A DNA stretch of 64,000 nt from Enterovibrio coralii (GCF_001559595.1 NZ_LNTY01000054.1:1-64000); one strand, 5' to 3'. Counted from the stretch's first letter, positions 53,233-63,349 are shown. Notes: a model not told the origin generated them from the sequence alone. Program-made: numbers and translations.

Positions 53233-53274
53233 CTTGATCCCCCGCCATTTGTGGGCAATGTCGGGAGGATCAAG
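53233..53274. other. Inverted repeat beyond dsbD
   Basis: CTTGATCCCCC (53233-53243) and GGGAGGATCAAG (53263-53274) pair over 11-12 bases with a 19-base loop. It may terminate dsbD, but no T run follows. Confidence 0.45.
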
Positions 53275-53285
53275 TTTGTCTGCAA

Positions 53286-55144
53286 TCAGCCTTTGGATTT
53301 AATCAGCTGATTTTGCTCAAGATGGGTAAGGAACGGGTTGGCTTCCATAAAACCCGTCAGTCGTGCTGCCGGTAGTGGGTCGCCGTTGGCATCCCAAAAG
53401 TCCAGTGTTGGTAGCCCTAAGACATTCAGAGACATCAGGAGTTTGATGTCTTGTGGACGGTTGGCCGTGACATCTGCTTGAAGCAACACAAAGTTTTGCA
53501 GCTCTGGCGCAACCTCAGCGTTGTGGAAGGTGTACTTTTCAAACTCCTTACATGCCACACACCAGTCGGCATAGAAGTCCAGCATCACGGGTTTGCCTGC
53601 GGCTTTGGCTGATGCCAGCTCGCGGTTGAGATCGTCAATGGTGGAGATTTTGATGAACTCCACCGACGGGACTTCTGCTTTTGCACTGGTGGTAAACATG
53701 GCGTTGTAGGTATACACCGCACCGCCACTCAACCCCAGAATGGCAATGATGCCCAAGGTGCTCGCCAGCTTGCCTGGCTGAAGTGTACGGCTGATGTGAT
53801 ACAGCCAGCCGAGCGAGACCAGCATCCACGCCGCCCACAACCACACGCTCACGGTTTCAGGTAGCAGACGCTCAAGCAAGAAGATAGGTGCAGCAAGCAA
53901 GACCAGACCAAAGAAGGTCTTCACGCGATCCATCCATGCGCCTGCTTTTGGCAGCAGCTTGTTGCCAAACATGGCGGCAAGGATAAGCGGAATACCCATA
54001 CCCAGTGCCAGTGCGTACAAGGTGACAGCACCGGTTAGCAGGTCGCCACTTTGCGCCACATACAAGAGTGCACCGGAGAGCGGCGCGGTGGTGCACGGTG
54101 AGCAAATCAAACCGGAAATTGCACCCATGGAGAACACACCGAGATTGCTGCCACCTTGCTGTTGGTTGCTCATCTCGCTGAGTTTGGTTTGCAAACTAGC
54201 GGGTAACTGCAGGTTAAACACGCCAAACATCGACAGTGCCAGTAGGACAAACAGGCCGCTCAAGCCCATCAGCACATACGGATGCTGGAACGCCGCCTGA
54301 AACTGCAAACCCGCCGATGCCACTACCAAGCCGAGCAGGGTGTAGGTCAGTGCCATACCTTGCACATAAAGCATGGAAAGACGGAAAGTCTGACCGTGTG
54401 ATTTCTTACCGCCACCCAGCACTATCCCCGTCAGAATGGGATACATAGGCAATACACACGGTGTGAAGGCAAGGCCAATACCCAATCCCAAAAACAGCAG
54501 CGGCTGCCACCAATTGTCACTCAGGCTACCGACTTGGGTTTGTGAACTGTTTGTCGCAGGTGCCACCTTATTGACTGTCGCGGGGCTTACTGAAGTTTGT
54601 ACGTCTTGGCTTGAAGCTCAGTAGCCGTTTCGGTCTTGTTTGGTGTATTGCCTGAGTCAGACGCTGCGCCAGAGACCGTATAGAGCGGGATGGTGATGGA
54701 TTCTGGCGGATAACAAAACCCCGCTTCCGCGCAGCCTTGATACGTCACTTTCAGCGACGAATTATCGGTTGATGCCAGCAATGGCACCGTCACCGTCAGA
54801 GGCTGTTTGTAAATCGATACTTCGCCAAAGAACTCATCGTGATACGGCTGACCTTGGCGCATATCCAAAGGCCCGATCTGGGCATCAGCACTCGGTGTGA
54901 CTTCGATTTTGTCTTGGTAGAGGTAGTAGCCCGGCAGAACTTGCCAATCGAGGTAAACCCGATCGCCTTGCTGGGTAAAATTGAACGGAAACGCCTGATC
55001 GACAGGGACAAATGACGGCGCATTGCCAACCTGTGGAGTGGGGCTGTTGAACAGCGAAAACTCTGCTTTCGCTGGGAGGGCACTAAAAAGTGCTAGCGCA
55101 AAAATCGCGAATATTCGGGTGCCTATTGTCGACATGGCCTTCAT
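53286..55144 (-). CDS. dsbD: Thiol:disulfide interchange protein DsbD (one apparent frameshift)
   Basis: DsbD moves electrons from cytoplasmic thioredoxin to periplasmic DsbC and CcmG. A signal peptide (residues 1 to about 28, [16 protein letters not shown]) leads into the periplasmic alpha domain with its cysteines in [14 protein letters not shown]. One base is missing near 54608, in the linker. The membrane beta domain follows, with cysteines in [10 protein letters not shown] and SPCTTAPLS. The C-terminal thioredoxin-like gamma domain has [12 protein letters not shown]. Restored length is 619 residues. ATG 55144 is used. The gene follows dcuA as in Escherichia coli (dipZ). Confidence 0.93.
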
Positions 55145-55235
55145 CAAAATGGTTTAAGAATAAGCATTAAAGGAACTATATCACTGAGACCGGACAAGCC
55201 CGAAATCGTTTCCAGAAGAATGCAAATTTGAGGCA

Positions 55236-55262
55236 AAAGAAAAGGGCTCCGAGGAGCCCTTT
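55236..55262 (-). terminator. Terminator of dcuA
   Basis: Leftward AGGGCTCC and GGAGCCCT arms (55243-55260), followed by CTTTTCTTTTG on the minus strand. Confidence 0.85.
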
Positions 55263-55280
55263 CACCATAAGGTTTGGAAA

Positions 55281-56588
55281 TTAGAGGACGATACCGCCGA
55301 CCACAAAGCCCAGTGCCACTGAGGTGGTGATGGTCACCACGCCCGGAACAAAGAACGGATGGTTGAACACCAGATTACCAATGCGGGTAGAACCCGTGTC
55401 ATCCATTTCTACTGCTGCCAACAGGGTTGGGTAGGTCGGCAGAACGAACAGCGCACTTACCGCTGCAAACGATGCAATCGCGGTGACCGGAGCCACGCCT
55501 ATCGCCAGTGCAGCTGGCATCAACGCCACTGTGGTTGCGCCTTGTGAGTACAACAGCATAGATGCAAAGAACAGCACCAGTGCCAGCATCCATGGGTAGT
55601 CCTGCAGTAATGTGCCTGCGACTTCTTTGATGCCATCAACGTGGCCGTTAACAAATGTCGAGCCCAGCCAAGCCACACCCAGAACACAGACGCACGCAGT
55701 CATACCTGAGCGGAAAGTCGGTGCAGATGGGATTTTCGATGCGTCGATACCCGTCATGCCAACAATCAAGGTCGCGGCTGCCAGCATAAAGGTCATGATG
55801 GCTTCATTGCGGCCAAGGGTAGGGTTTTCAATCAGGCCAATCGAGTTAGAAATTGCCGCCGCGTAAGCCACAACCAGTACGATAGCTGCCAAGAAAATGT
55901 AGGTCGCTTTTTTCGCCGTTGGCGCGATTTCGCGTTTGGTTTCGCCTTGAAGCTTGATCAGACCTTTTTCCAGACGTTCTTGATAGATAGGGTCATCTTT
56001 TAGCTCACAACCCATAAAGTTCGCGACAAATGCGCCAACCATACACGCAATAAAGGTGGTTGGAATGCAAATCGCCAGAAGGGTCAGGTAATCCACGCCA
56101 ACAGGGTCAAGAATGCCAGAGAAGAACACCACCGCTGCGGAGATTGGCGAAGCCGTAATGGCAATCTGAGAGGCAACCACGGCAATCGACAGTGGGCGAG
56201 AAGGGCGAATGCCTTGCTCTTTTGCCACTTCAGCAATCACTGGCAATGTTGAAAACGCGGTGTGGCCTGTGCCTGCCATCAGCGTCATCAAGTAAGTCAC
56301 TACCGGGGCGTAAAACGTAATGTGTTTTGGGTTTTTACGGAGGAAGTTTTCGGCTTTTTCAACCAGCCAGTCGAGACCGCCAGCGACTTGCATGGCCGCG
56401 ATGGCGGTGATCACAGACATGATGATCAGGATAACGTCGATAGGGATAAAGGTTTGGCTGGTGGGCATACCCAGTAGCAGTGAGAGGACGATGACACCTG
56501 CACCTCCGGCAAGTCCAATACCAATACCGCCAATACGTGCGCCAATAAAGATAAAGGCGAGTACGACGAATAACTCCAATACAATCAT
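55281..56588 (-). CDS. dcuA: Anaerobic C4-dicarboxylate transporter DcuA
   Basis: DcuA exchanges fumarate, succinate, malate and aspartate across the inner membrane. The 435-residue product has 10-12 membrane segments, the start MIVLELFVVLAFIFIGARIG, the conserved TGHTAFSTLPVIAEVAKEQG and the cytoplasmic loop with CELKDDPIYQERLEKG. It follows aspA, whose product forms fumarate from aspartate, so import of aspartate and export of succinate are probably joined. A promoter of its own is possible behind the aspA terminator. Intact. Confidence 0.95.
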   Translation of the reverse strand: MIVLELFVVLAFIFIGARIGGIGIGLAGGAGVIVLSLLLGMPTSQTFIPIDVILIIMSVITAIAAMQVAGGLDWLVEKAENFLRKNPKHITFYAPVVTYLMTLMAGTGHTAFSTLPVIAEVAKEQGIRPSRPLSIAVVASQIAITASPISAAVVFFSGILDPVGVDYLTLLAICIPTTFIACMVGAFVANFMGCELKDDPIYQERLEKGLIKLQGETKREIAPTAKKATYIFLAAIVLVVAYAAAISNSIGLIENPTLGRNEAIMTFMLAAATLIVGMTGIDASKIPSAPTFRSGMTACVCVLGVAWLGSTFVNGHVDGIKEVAGTLLQDYPWMLALVLFFASMLLYSQGATTVALMPAALAIGVAPVTAIASFAAVSALFVLPTYPTLLAAVEMDDTGSTRIGNLVFNHPFFVPGVVTITTSVALGFVVGGIVL

Positions 56589-56795
56589 GGAATACTCCTG
56601 TTAAAGCTAAAAATCAAAAAGAACAAACGGAGCCACTGTCTTCGAGGTCAAACGGCCTTTATCACCATAGTGTTGGTGTGGATTTTAGAGCGCAAAAACG
56701 TCGAAATAAGTCTCTTCGTTTGGACTTTCGGAATTAGGGATGCGATATCAAAAAAGCGCGCGTAATGTAACACGGATTGAGTGTTGCACAGGGGT

Positions 56796-56825
56796 AAAAA
56801 AAATGGGTACTCGTTGAGTACCCAT
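56796..56825 (-). terminator. Terminator of aspA
   Basis: ATGGGTACTC (56803-56812) and GAGTACCCAT (56816-56825) form a 10-bp stem; the A run before it gives the T tail on the minus strand. Confidence 0.92.
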
Positions 56826-56836
56826 CTTGTTTCGAA

Positions 56837-58297
56837 TTAGTTGTAGCGTTTTGCTTTGTACTGCGGGTGCATCAGGTTATCAATCGAGAAGATGTCATCC
56901 AGTTGCTCTTCGGTCAGCAGACCGCGCTCCAGCACAACGTCGCGTACGTTCTTGCCTGTTTCCGCACAGATCTTACCAACGATGTCACCTTCGTGGTGGC
57001 CGATGAACGGGTTCAAGTAGGTCACGATACCGATTGAGTTGAAAACAAAGGCTTCACAGATTTCTTTGTTCACAGTGATGCCGTTTACACACTTCTCACC
57101 CAGGTTCACACATGCGTTTGCTAGGATGTCGATAGATTCGAACAGCGCTTGGCCAATCACAGGTTCCATCACGTTCAGCTGAAGCTGACCCGCTTCTGCT
57201 GCGAAGGTTACCGTGGTGTCGTTGCCGATAACTTTAAAGCAAACTTGGTTAACCACTTCTGGGATAACTGGGTTTACTTTCGCTGGCATGATTGAAGAGC
57301 CCGCCTGCATTTCTGGCAGGTTGATTTCGTTAAAGCCCGCGCGAGGACCAGAAGACAGCAGGCGCAAGTCGTTACAGATCTTCGACAGTTTTACTGCCAG
57401 ACGCTTCAGTGCGCCGTGAACCATTACGTACGCACCACAGTCAGAGGTCGCTTCAATCAGGTCTTCTGCCGGGGTACAGTTCAGGCCAGTCACTTCCGCC
57501 AGACGCTCAACCGCCAGTTGTTGGTAGCCAGCTGCTGCGTTCAGGCCTGTACCGATTGCGGTTGCGCCCAGGTTCACTTCCAGCAAAAGCTCTGCAGTGT
57601 ATTTCAGGTTCTTCACTTCTTCTTTCAGAAGCACAGCGAAGGCATTGAATTCTTGACCCACAGTCATAGGTACTGCGTCTTGAAGCTGGGTACGGCCCAT
57701 TTTCAGGATGCCACCGAACTCGGTGCCTTTTGCTGCGAACTCACCTTGTAGGTAAGTGATTGAGTCAACCAGCTTCAGAATGCTGTTGTATACCGCGATA
57801 CGGAAACCTGTTGGGTAAGCACAGTTGGTTGATTGGCTCTTGTTCACATGGTCGTTAGGGTTAACCACGTCGTAATCGCCTTTTTCTTTGCCCATCAGTT
57901 CCAGAGCAAGGTTCGCAATCACTTCGTTCGCGTTCATGTTTACAGAGGTGCCTGCGCCGCCTTGGTAAACATCAGAAGGGAACTGATCCATGCACTTGCC
58001 TGTTTCCAGAATCAAATCACAGGCTTTGATGATGTAGTCGCCCACATCAGCAGGGATAACGCCCAGCTCTTTGTTCGCCATTGCCGCAGCTTTCTTGGTG
58101 AACACCATGCCGCGTACAAACTCAGGCACATCAGAAATAGTGGTCTTAGAAATATTGAAGTTTTCAACAGCGCGAAGAGTATGAATGCCGTAATACGCAT
58201 CAGCCGGTACATGGCGTTCGCCAAGTAGGTCTTCTTCGATGCGAGTTGCAATTTGAGGGGTTGTCAGATTTTGTTCGAAATCAATCGTTTGTGACAT
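56837..58297 (-). CDS. aspA: Aspartate ammonia-lyase
   Basis: AspA deaminates aspartate to fumarate and ammonia. The 486-residue product belongs to the fumarase/aspartase superfamily: [20 protein letters not shown] near residue 100, HVNKSQSTN near 145, and the signature loop [15 protein letters not shown] near residue 325. The start has the family stretch [19 protein letters not shown]. The aspA-dcuA-dsbD order is conserved in vibrios and enterobacteria. Intact. Confidence 0.97.
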   Translation of the reverse strand: MSQTIDFEQNLTTPQIATRIEEDLLGERHVPADAYYGIHTLRAVENFNISKTTISDVPEFVRGMVFTKKAAAMANKELGVIPADVGDYIIKACDLILETGKCMDQFPSDVYQGGAGTSVNMNANEVIANLALELMGKEKGDYDVVNPNDHVNKSQSTNCAYPTGFRIAVYNSILKLVDSITYLQGEFAAKGTEFGGILKMGRTQLQDAVPMTVGQEFNAFAVLLKEEVKNLKYTAELLLEVNLGATAIGTGLNAAAGYQQLAVERLAEVTGLNCTPAEDLIEATSDCGAYVMVHGALKRLAVKLSKICNDLRLLSSGPRAGFNEINLPEMQAGSSIMPAKVNPVIPEVVNQVCFKVIGNDTTVTFAAEAGQLQLNVMEPVIGQALFESIDILANACVNLGEKCVNGITVNKEICEAFVFNSIGIVTYLNPFIGHHEGDIVGKICAETGKNVRDVVLERGLLTEEQLDDIFSIDNLMHPQYKAKRYN

Positions 58298-58663
58298 GAT
58301 ATGGCCCTAAAAGAATTTTATATTGGTTATTCTGTTAGCCAACAAATTCGCTGTAGAGTCCATTCATTCAGAGAGTTTGGCCTGGGTATCCAGTTTTTTG
58401 TACCCGACGTATTGCAGGCAATTTTACTCGTACGTTACAGCAAAAACATGAGTGAGATCACCAATTGAGATTAAGAACCACGATTTGAATGGTTCTGTGA
58501 TCACGATCTTCATCTCAATGATTCGGCTCACGCATTGTTAACTGTCTAATAATATTCATACACTTATCTTGTCACGCCGTGACACATCTTCACACTAATC
58601 ACCCCTCAATCATTTCTCCATCCAGTGGTATGATGGGTTAGAAGATTAAAAGAGGTCCTTGCT
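58298..58663. promoter_or_regulatory. Divergent aspA/fxsA region with a nested inverted repeat
   Basis: No gene is seen in this stretch. ATTGAGAT (58464-58471) is inverted at 58512-58519. Within it AGAACCA (58474-58480) is inverted as TGGTTCT (58490-58496). A GTGATCAC palindrome lies inside. The nested dyads could be a regulator site or a small stem-loop RNA; no full CRP or FNR site is evident. Confidence 0.45.
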
Positions 58664-59169
58664 GTGTTTCCTATTCTGCTCCTGATGTTCATTACGGTTC
58701 CTGTCATTGAAATCGCCCTGTTTATTCAAGTGGGTGGTGTGCTGGGACTTTGGCCGACCGTGGCGTTGATTTTGCTGACCGCGGTAGTGGGAGCGTCGTT
58801 GGTGCGAAGCCAAGGCCTTCAAACTCTGCTGACGGTGCAACAGCGTTTGCACCAAGGCGAATTGCCGGCACAACAAATCATTGAAGGTGTGATGTTGGCC
58901 GTTGCGGGTGTGCTGCTGCTTACACCAGGGTTTATGACTGATGCCATGGGTATGGCGGTGCTTTTACCATGGCGCGTGCGTGGCTGGCAAAGCAGTTGAT
59001 GAGCAAAGTGAAGGTGGCAAACTTCCAAAGTGGCTTCCAACAACAAGGCCCGTTTGGCAACGACCCGTTCAACCAGCAAGGTCCGTTTCGTGACAACTCA
59101 CAAGGCGGTAACACCTTCGAAGGTGAATACGAGCGCAAGAACGACGATGACAACCACCGTCTGCGCTAA
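58664..59169 (+). CDS. fxsA: FxsA family membrane protein (one apparent frameshift)
   Basis: FxsA is an inner-membrane protein known for suppressing F-plasmid exclusion of phage T7. The product starts with GTG 58664 (AGAGG 8 bases upstream) as MFPILLLMFITVPVIEIALF. It has three to four membrane segments, with GGVLGLWPTVALILLTAVVG and LLLTPGFMTDAMG. One base is missing near 58965, after which the frame gives ARAWLAKQLMSKVKVANFQS and a glutamine-, asparagine- and glycine-rich tail. Restored length is about 168 residues. The position beside aspA is conserved. Confidence 0.88.
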
Positions 59170-59186
59170 GCCCTGACCGAATAGAT

Positions 59187-59216
59187 AAAAAGCCAACCGA
59201 AAGGTTGGCTTTTTTT
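59187..59216 (+). terminator. Terminator of fxsA
   Basis: AGCCAACC (59191-59198) and GGTTGGCT (59203-59210) followed by T7. Confidence 0.92.
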
Positions 59217-59398
59217 ATGCCCGCGCGTACCACTGAGATTTGCCAAATTCCCAGCAGCAGATCTCACTTTAAATCTAATGTGGTACGAAATAAGTCGCCA
59301 CTGTGACCATGAAAACATTGTGGGAATTTCGAAAGGCCATCTGATGGCAGGTTAGACTTTGGTCACGAAAAACCTATTTTCAAACAAGTACATTCCAC

Positions 59399-59425
59399 CT
59401 GTATAGACAACTTATTAGCTGTATA
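59399..59425. promoter_or_regulatory. Candidate operator of the PTS-transketolase operon
   Basis: CTGTATA occurs at 59399-59405 and again at 59419-59425, exactly 20 bases (two helical turns) apart, just before the IIA gene. The left copy continues as GTATAGACAACT, which resembles the sites of HutC-subfamily GntR regulators such as NagR (TGGTATAGACAACT-like). The GntR-family gene at 63775 would be the natural partner. Confidence 0.5.
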
Positions 59426-59440
59426 AGCATGGTGAATTGT

Positions 59441-59884
59441 ATGCTTTCAACCTTACTCTCCGAGCACCGTATTGCGGTGGTAGATTCTGTTGCTGACTGG
59501 AAAGACGCTATCCATCAAGTGTGTGCTCCGTTAGTGAAATCTGGCGACATTCAGCCTGACTATGAGTCAGCGATTGTCGACACCACAGAGTCTCTTGGCC
59601 CTTATTACGTGCTGGCGCCTATGATTGCCATGCCACACGCCCGTCCTGAGCAGGGCGTGAACAATAACGCACTTTCTCTTCTCGTCGTTCGTAACGGCGT
59701 CGAATTCCACAGTGAAGAAAACGATCCGGTGAAGCTTTTGCTTCTGCTGGCCGCGAAAGACAGCGATCAGCACATCGAGCTCATCACCAAAATCTCTGAG
59801 TTCTTCTGCTCCGACGAAGACGTACATGCCGTCACTGAAGCAAAGAACACACAAGACATCATTGAAATTATTAAAAAATATTGA
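59441..59884 (+). CDS. PTS sugar transporter subunit IIA (ascorbate/mannitol-fructose type)
   Basis: IIA accepts phosphate from HPr and gives it to IIB. The product of 147 residues (from ATG 59441; an ATG four codons earlier is possible) has the PTS-EIIA-2 active histidine in APMIAMPHARPEQG (His66). It is closest in character to UlaC/SgaA-type IIA. It is the first gene of a five-gene unit followed by IIB after 10 bases. Intact. Confidence 0.87.
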   Translation: MLSTLLSEHRIAVVDSVADWKDAIHQVCAPLVKSGDIQPDYESAIVDTTESLGPYYVLAPMIAMPHARPEQGVNNNALSLLVVRNGVEFHSEENDPVKLLLLLAAKDSDQHIELITKISEFFCSDEDVHAVTEAKNTQDIIEIIKKY

Positions 59885-59894
59885 GGGTAACACT

Positions 59895-60158
59895 ATGCGT
59901 ATCATGGCCGTTTGTAGCACAGGTCTGGGTTCTTCTTTCATGATCGAGATGAAAGTGAAGGAAGTTATGCGTGAGTTGGGTGTCGAGGCTGAAGTGAACC
60001 ACACCGACTTGGGTTCAGTGACGCCAGACATGGCAGATGTGTTCATCTGTACCCGTGATTTGGCAGACAGCATTCATGCCGGTGACGTGATTTCTATTCC
60101 TAACATCACCGACAAGAACGCAATGAAAGAACAGCTCGTCGCTTACATGAACCGTTAA
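59895..60158 (+). CDS. PTS sugar transporter subunit IIB (Ula type)
   Basis: IIB transfers phosphate from IIA to the incoming sugar. The 87-residue product has the lactose/ascorbate-type P-loop with the phosphorylated cysteine at residue 7 (MRIMAVCSTGLGSSFMIEMK). This class is normally paired with UlaA-like IIC proteins, as here. ATG 59895 has GAGGGTAA upstream. It is 14 bases before the IIC gene. Intact. Confidence 0.88.
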   Translation: MRIMAVCSTGLGSSFMIEMKVKEVMRELGVEAEVNHTDLGSVTPDMADVFICTRDLADSIHAGDVISIPNITDKNAMKEQLVAYMNR

Positions 60159-60172
60159 TAGAGGGTTTCGCT

Positions 60173-61525
60173 ATGCTCGACTTCATCACTGACATTTTAA
60201 GTACACCTGCGATCCTCATCGGTATCGTGGCCCTGATTGGTCTTGCTATCCAGAAAAAATCGAGCTCAGATGTGATTAAAGGCTCGATCAAAACCATCCT
60301 TGGTTTCATCGTTATTGGCGGTGGTGCTGGCATTCTGGTGAGTGCCGTGACCCCAATGGGCGTATTGATGGAAGAAGGGTTCAACCTTCGCGGCGTTATT
60401 CCGAATAACGAAGCAATCTACGCAACTGCTATGGCCGATTTCGGTGCCTCAACGTCGCTTATCATGGCGTTTGGTATGGTGGCGAACATCTTCTTCGCGC
60501 GCTTCAGTAAGTTCAAATACATCTTCCTGACTGGCCACCATACGCTTTACATGGCTTGTATGATTGCAATCATCTTGAGCGTGGCAGGCTTCAGCGGCGC
60601 GTCTTTGGTGTTCCTTGGCTCTGTGTCTTTGGGTCTAATCATGGTGCTCTTCCCTGCAATGGCTCAGCCATTCATGCGTAAGATCACTGGCAGTGATGAT
60701 GTCGCCTTCGCACACTTCTCGACAGTCGGTTATGTTGCGTCTGCGTTGGTAGGTAAAGTCGTCGGTAAAGGCTCTAAGAGCACCGAAGAAATGAACCTGC
60801 CGAAGAACCTGGTGTTCCTGCGCGACTCTTCAATCTCTATCTCGCTGACCATGGGTATCATCTATCTGATCCTTGTGATGGCGGCGGGCAGTGAGTTCGT
60901 TACCGAAAACTTGAGTAACGGTCAAAACCCGATTGTTTACGCCATCATGACCGCGATTGGCTTTGCGGCGGGTGTGTTCGTCATCCTGCAAGGTGTACGT
61001 CTGGTACTGGCAGAAATCGTTCCTGCGTTTACTGGCATTTCTCAGAAACTGGTACCGAACGCAAAACCTGCGCTGGATTGCCCAATCGTCTTCCCTTACG
61101 CACAAAACGCGGTGTTGGTTGGCTTCCTGTGTAGTTTCCTTGGCGGTCTGGTGAGCATGGGTGTGCTGGGCATGATGGAACTGACGCTGATCCTTCCTGG
61201 CGTGGTCCCTCACTTCTTCACAGGTGCAACAGCAGGTGTGTTTGGTAATGCAACAGGCGGTCGTCGCGGTGCTGCGGTTGGTGCATTCGTCAACGGTGTC
61301 GTGATCACCTTCCTGACCCTGTGGCTGCTGCCTGTTCTGGGTGACCTTGGTTTTGCCAACACCACCTTCTCTGATTCTGACTTCGCCATTACCGGTATCT
61401 TCCTAGGCTATCTGGCAATGCTGGGTAAAGAAGCGGTGATTCTGGGCGTCGCAGCGGTCGCAGCACTGGTACTGGGCACCAACTTCATTGGCAAGAAACC
61501 TGCCGAAACTGCAGAAAACATCTAA
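60173..61525 (+). CDS. PTS sugar transporter subunit IIC (UlaA family)
   Basis: IIC forms the membrane channel. The 450-residue product has about 11 membrane segments and matches the UlaA (ascorbate) family (MLDFITDILSTPAILIGIVA, FGASTSLIMAFGMVANIFFA, GHHTLYMACMIA). UlaA homologues carry a range of substrates, and the lactonase and lyase genes of ascorbate use (ulaG, ulaD) are absent here. The substrate is therefore probably something other than ascorbate. Intact. Confidence 0.87.
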   Translation: MLDFITDILSTPAILIGIVALIGLAIQKKSSSDVIKGSIKTILGFIVIGGGAGILVSAVTPMGVLMEEGFNLRGVIPNNEAIYATAMADFGASTSLIMAFGMVANIFFARFSKFKYIFLTGHHTLYMACMIAIILSVAGFSGASLVFLGSVSLGLIMVLFPAMAQPFMRKITGSDDVAFAHFSTVGYVASALVGKVVGKGSKSTEEMNLPKNLVFLRDSSISISLTMGIIYLILVMAAGSEFVTENLSNGQNPIVYAIMTAIGFAAGVFVILQGVRLVLAEIVPAFTGISQKLVPNAKPALDCPIVFPYAQNAVLVGFLCSFLGGLVSMGVLGMMELTLILPGVVPHFFTGATAGVFGNATGGRRGAAVGAFVNGVVITFLTLWLLPVLGDLGFANTTFSDSDFAITGIFLGYLAMLGKEAVILGVAAVAALVLGTNFIGKKPAETAENI

Positions 61526-61531
61526 TTTCAG

Positions 61532-61553
61532 TGCGGGCTGACACCAGCCCGCA
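61532..61553 (+). other. Intercistronic hairpin between IIC and transketolase genes
   Basis: TGCGGGCT (61532-61539) and AGCCCGCA (61546-61553) form an 8-bp GC-rich stem without a T run. It could protect the PTS part of the message or give partial termination. Confidence 0.55.
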
Positions 61554-61577
61554 CTCTCTCATCTTCCCGAGGTAACT

Positions 61578-62414
61578 ATGCAATCTTTACTCGATCTGCG
61601 TCAGATTGAGGCCTTCAATCTGTCTATCAAAAAGGAAATGGCAAAGGCTTTATTGAACATGGGGTACGGCCACTTTGGTGGTTGTCTGTCCGTCACTGAA
61701 ACGCTGGCTTGTCTGTATGGTCGCTACTTAAAACACGACCCTGCCAACCCTCTCATGCAAGACCGCGACTTGTTTGTGCTGTCAAAAGGCCATGCGGGCC
61801 CTGCGCTTTACGCGACCCTCGCACTGCGCGGTTTCTTTGATATCGAATGGCTGAAAACCATCAACGCCAACGGCACCAAGCTGCCAAGCCATGCTGACAT
61901 GAACAAAACGCCGGGCGTGGACATGACAACCGGTTCGTTAGGACAAGGTATTTCTTGCGCAGCCGGTATGGCTGCTGGCACTCCCTCGACGGTTTACACC
62001 ATCGTCGGTGATGGTGAGCTGCAAGAAGGTCAGTGTTGGGAAGCAGCGCAGTTCGCGGCGCACCACAAGCTGTCGAACTTGGTTGTGTTTGTCGATAACA
62101 ACAAGCGTCAGCTCGATGGTTACATTGATGAGATTCAGGCGTCTTTCGATATTCGTGAAAAGTTTGCGTCTTTCGGCTTTAACGCCATCGGCGTTGACGG
62201 CAAGAACATTGAAGCCATCTGCGCAGCGATTGAAACGGCCAAAGCAGAGACAGGTCGCCCAACTGCGATCATTCTGGATACAGAAAAAGGTCAGGGCATG
62301 CCAACCGTTGAAGCGATTGAAGCAAACCACCATCTGCGTTTAGACGATAACCTGCGTGCAGCGATTGAAGCAGACATTGCGGCACTAGAGCAAAAAATCG
62401 AGGAGCTGAAATGA
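61578..62414 (+). CDS. Transketolase, N-terminal subunit
   Basis: This 278-residue protein is the thiamine-binding half of a two-subunit transketolase. The motif GDGELQEGQCWEAAQFAAHH ending in VDNNKRQLDG binds thiamine diphosphate and magnesium. LSKGHAGPALYATLALRGFF and SHADMNKTPGVDMTTGSLGQ are the typical substrate-site parts. ATG 61578 is preceded by GAGGTAAC. Its stop overlaps the start of the C-terminal subunit by four bases. Similar split enzymes act on apulose-4-phosphate in apiose pathways; the substrate here is not known. Intact. Confidence 0.92.
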   Translation: MQSLLDLRQIEAFNLSIKKEMAKALLNMGYGHFGGCLSVTETLACLYGRYLKHDPANPLMQDRDLFVLSKGHAGPALYATLALRGFFDIEWLKTINANGTKLPSHADMNKTPGVDMTTGSLGQGISCAAGMAAGTPSTVYTIVGDGELQEGQCWEAAQFAAHHKLSNLVVFVDNNKRQLDGYIDEIQASFDIREKFASFGFNAIGVDGKNIEAICAAIETAKAETGRPTAIILDTEKGQGMPTVEAIEANHHLRLDDNLRAAIEADIAALEQKIEELK

Positions 62415-63349
62415 GCAAAGAACTTCGCGTTATCCACGCAGAAATGTTGATGGAACTGGCAGAGCAGCATGACAACGTGATGGTGCTGGAAGCCGACCTG
62501 ATGGGCAGTGTCAGCACCAAGAAATTCGCGCAAACCTTTCCAAACAACTTCCTGAACTGCGGCATTGCAGAAGCCAATATGATGGGTGTGGCGTCAGGCT
62601 TGTCGGCAGTGGGCAAAGTACCTTTTGTTCACTCGTTTGGCTGTTTCGCAACCCGTCGTTGTTACGATCAGATTTTCCTCGCGGGCGGCTATGCAGGTCA
62701 GCACATTAATATCTTTGGCAGTGACGCAGGCGTGACCGCGGTGACAAATGGCGGCACCCATATGCCGTTTGAAGACACAGGCCTGATGCGTTTGGTACCA
62801 AACGCAACCGTGATTGATGTGTCCGACGAGTCGGTACTGCGTGCCGCGATGCGTTTTGCTTATGCCAATAAAGGCGTGAACTACATTCGCTCAACCCGTA
62901 AAGACTTGCCGGCGATCTATGGTTCGGAAGACGACATTGAAATCGGTAAAGGTAACCTTCTAAAAGAAGGCGCGGATCTGACCATCATCGCGGCGGGTAT
63001 CTGTGTGCATGATGCGCTAAAAGCGGCGGAGCAGATCGAAGCCAACACGGGCAAAACCGTGGCAGTCATCGACATGCACACTATCAAGCCGTTGGATACT
63101 GAGCTGCTGGTCGCGGAAGCGCGTAAGACCGGCCGTGTGGTGACCATTGAAAACCACAATGTGATTGGTGGTCTCGGTGATGCAGTGGCATCTGAGCTCT
63201 TGTCTCACGGTGTTGCCCTGCAAAGCTTCAACAAGCTTGGCGTGCAGGAGCAATACGGACAGGTGGGGTCGCTTGATTTCTTGAAAGATGTTTACGGCAT
63301 CAGCGCGGAGCGTATTGCAGATTTCTGCACCACATTGCTGAGTGCGTGA
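62411..63349 (+). CDS. Transketolase, C-terminal subunit
   Basis: The 312-residue partner carries the pyrimidine-binding and C-terminal domains. NCGIAEANMMGVASGLSAVG holds the catalytic glutamate that activates thiamine. The loop GVTAVTNGGTHMPFEDTGLMR and the C-terminal part VIDMHTIKPLDTELLVAEAR are as in DXS/transketolase-like proteins. The start overlaps the N-subunit stop (ATGA). Full two-subunit enzyme is expected to be a heterotetramer. Intact; followed by a palindromic element before the terminator. Confidence 0.92.
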   Translation: MSKELRVIHAEMLMELAEQHDNVMVLEADLMGSVSTKKFAQTFPNNFLNCGIAEANMMGVASGLSAVGKVPFVHSFGCFATRRCYDQIFLAGGYAGQHINIFGSDAGVTAVTNGGTHMPFEDTGLMRLVPNATVIDVSDESVLRAAMRFAYANKGVNYIRSTRKDLPAIYGSEDDIEIGKGNLLKEGADLTIIAAGICVHDALKAAEQIEANTGKTVAVIDMHTIKPLDTELLVAEARKTGRVVTIENHNVIGGLGDAVASELLSHGVALQSFNKLGVQEQYGQVGSLDFLKDVYGISAERIADFCTTLLSA

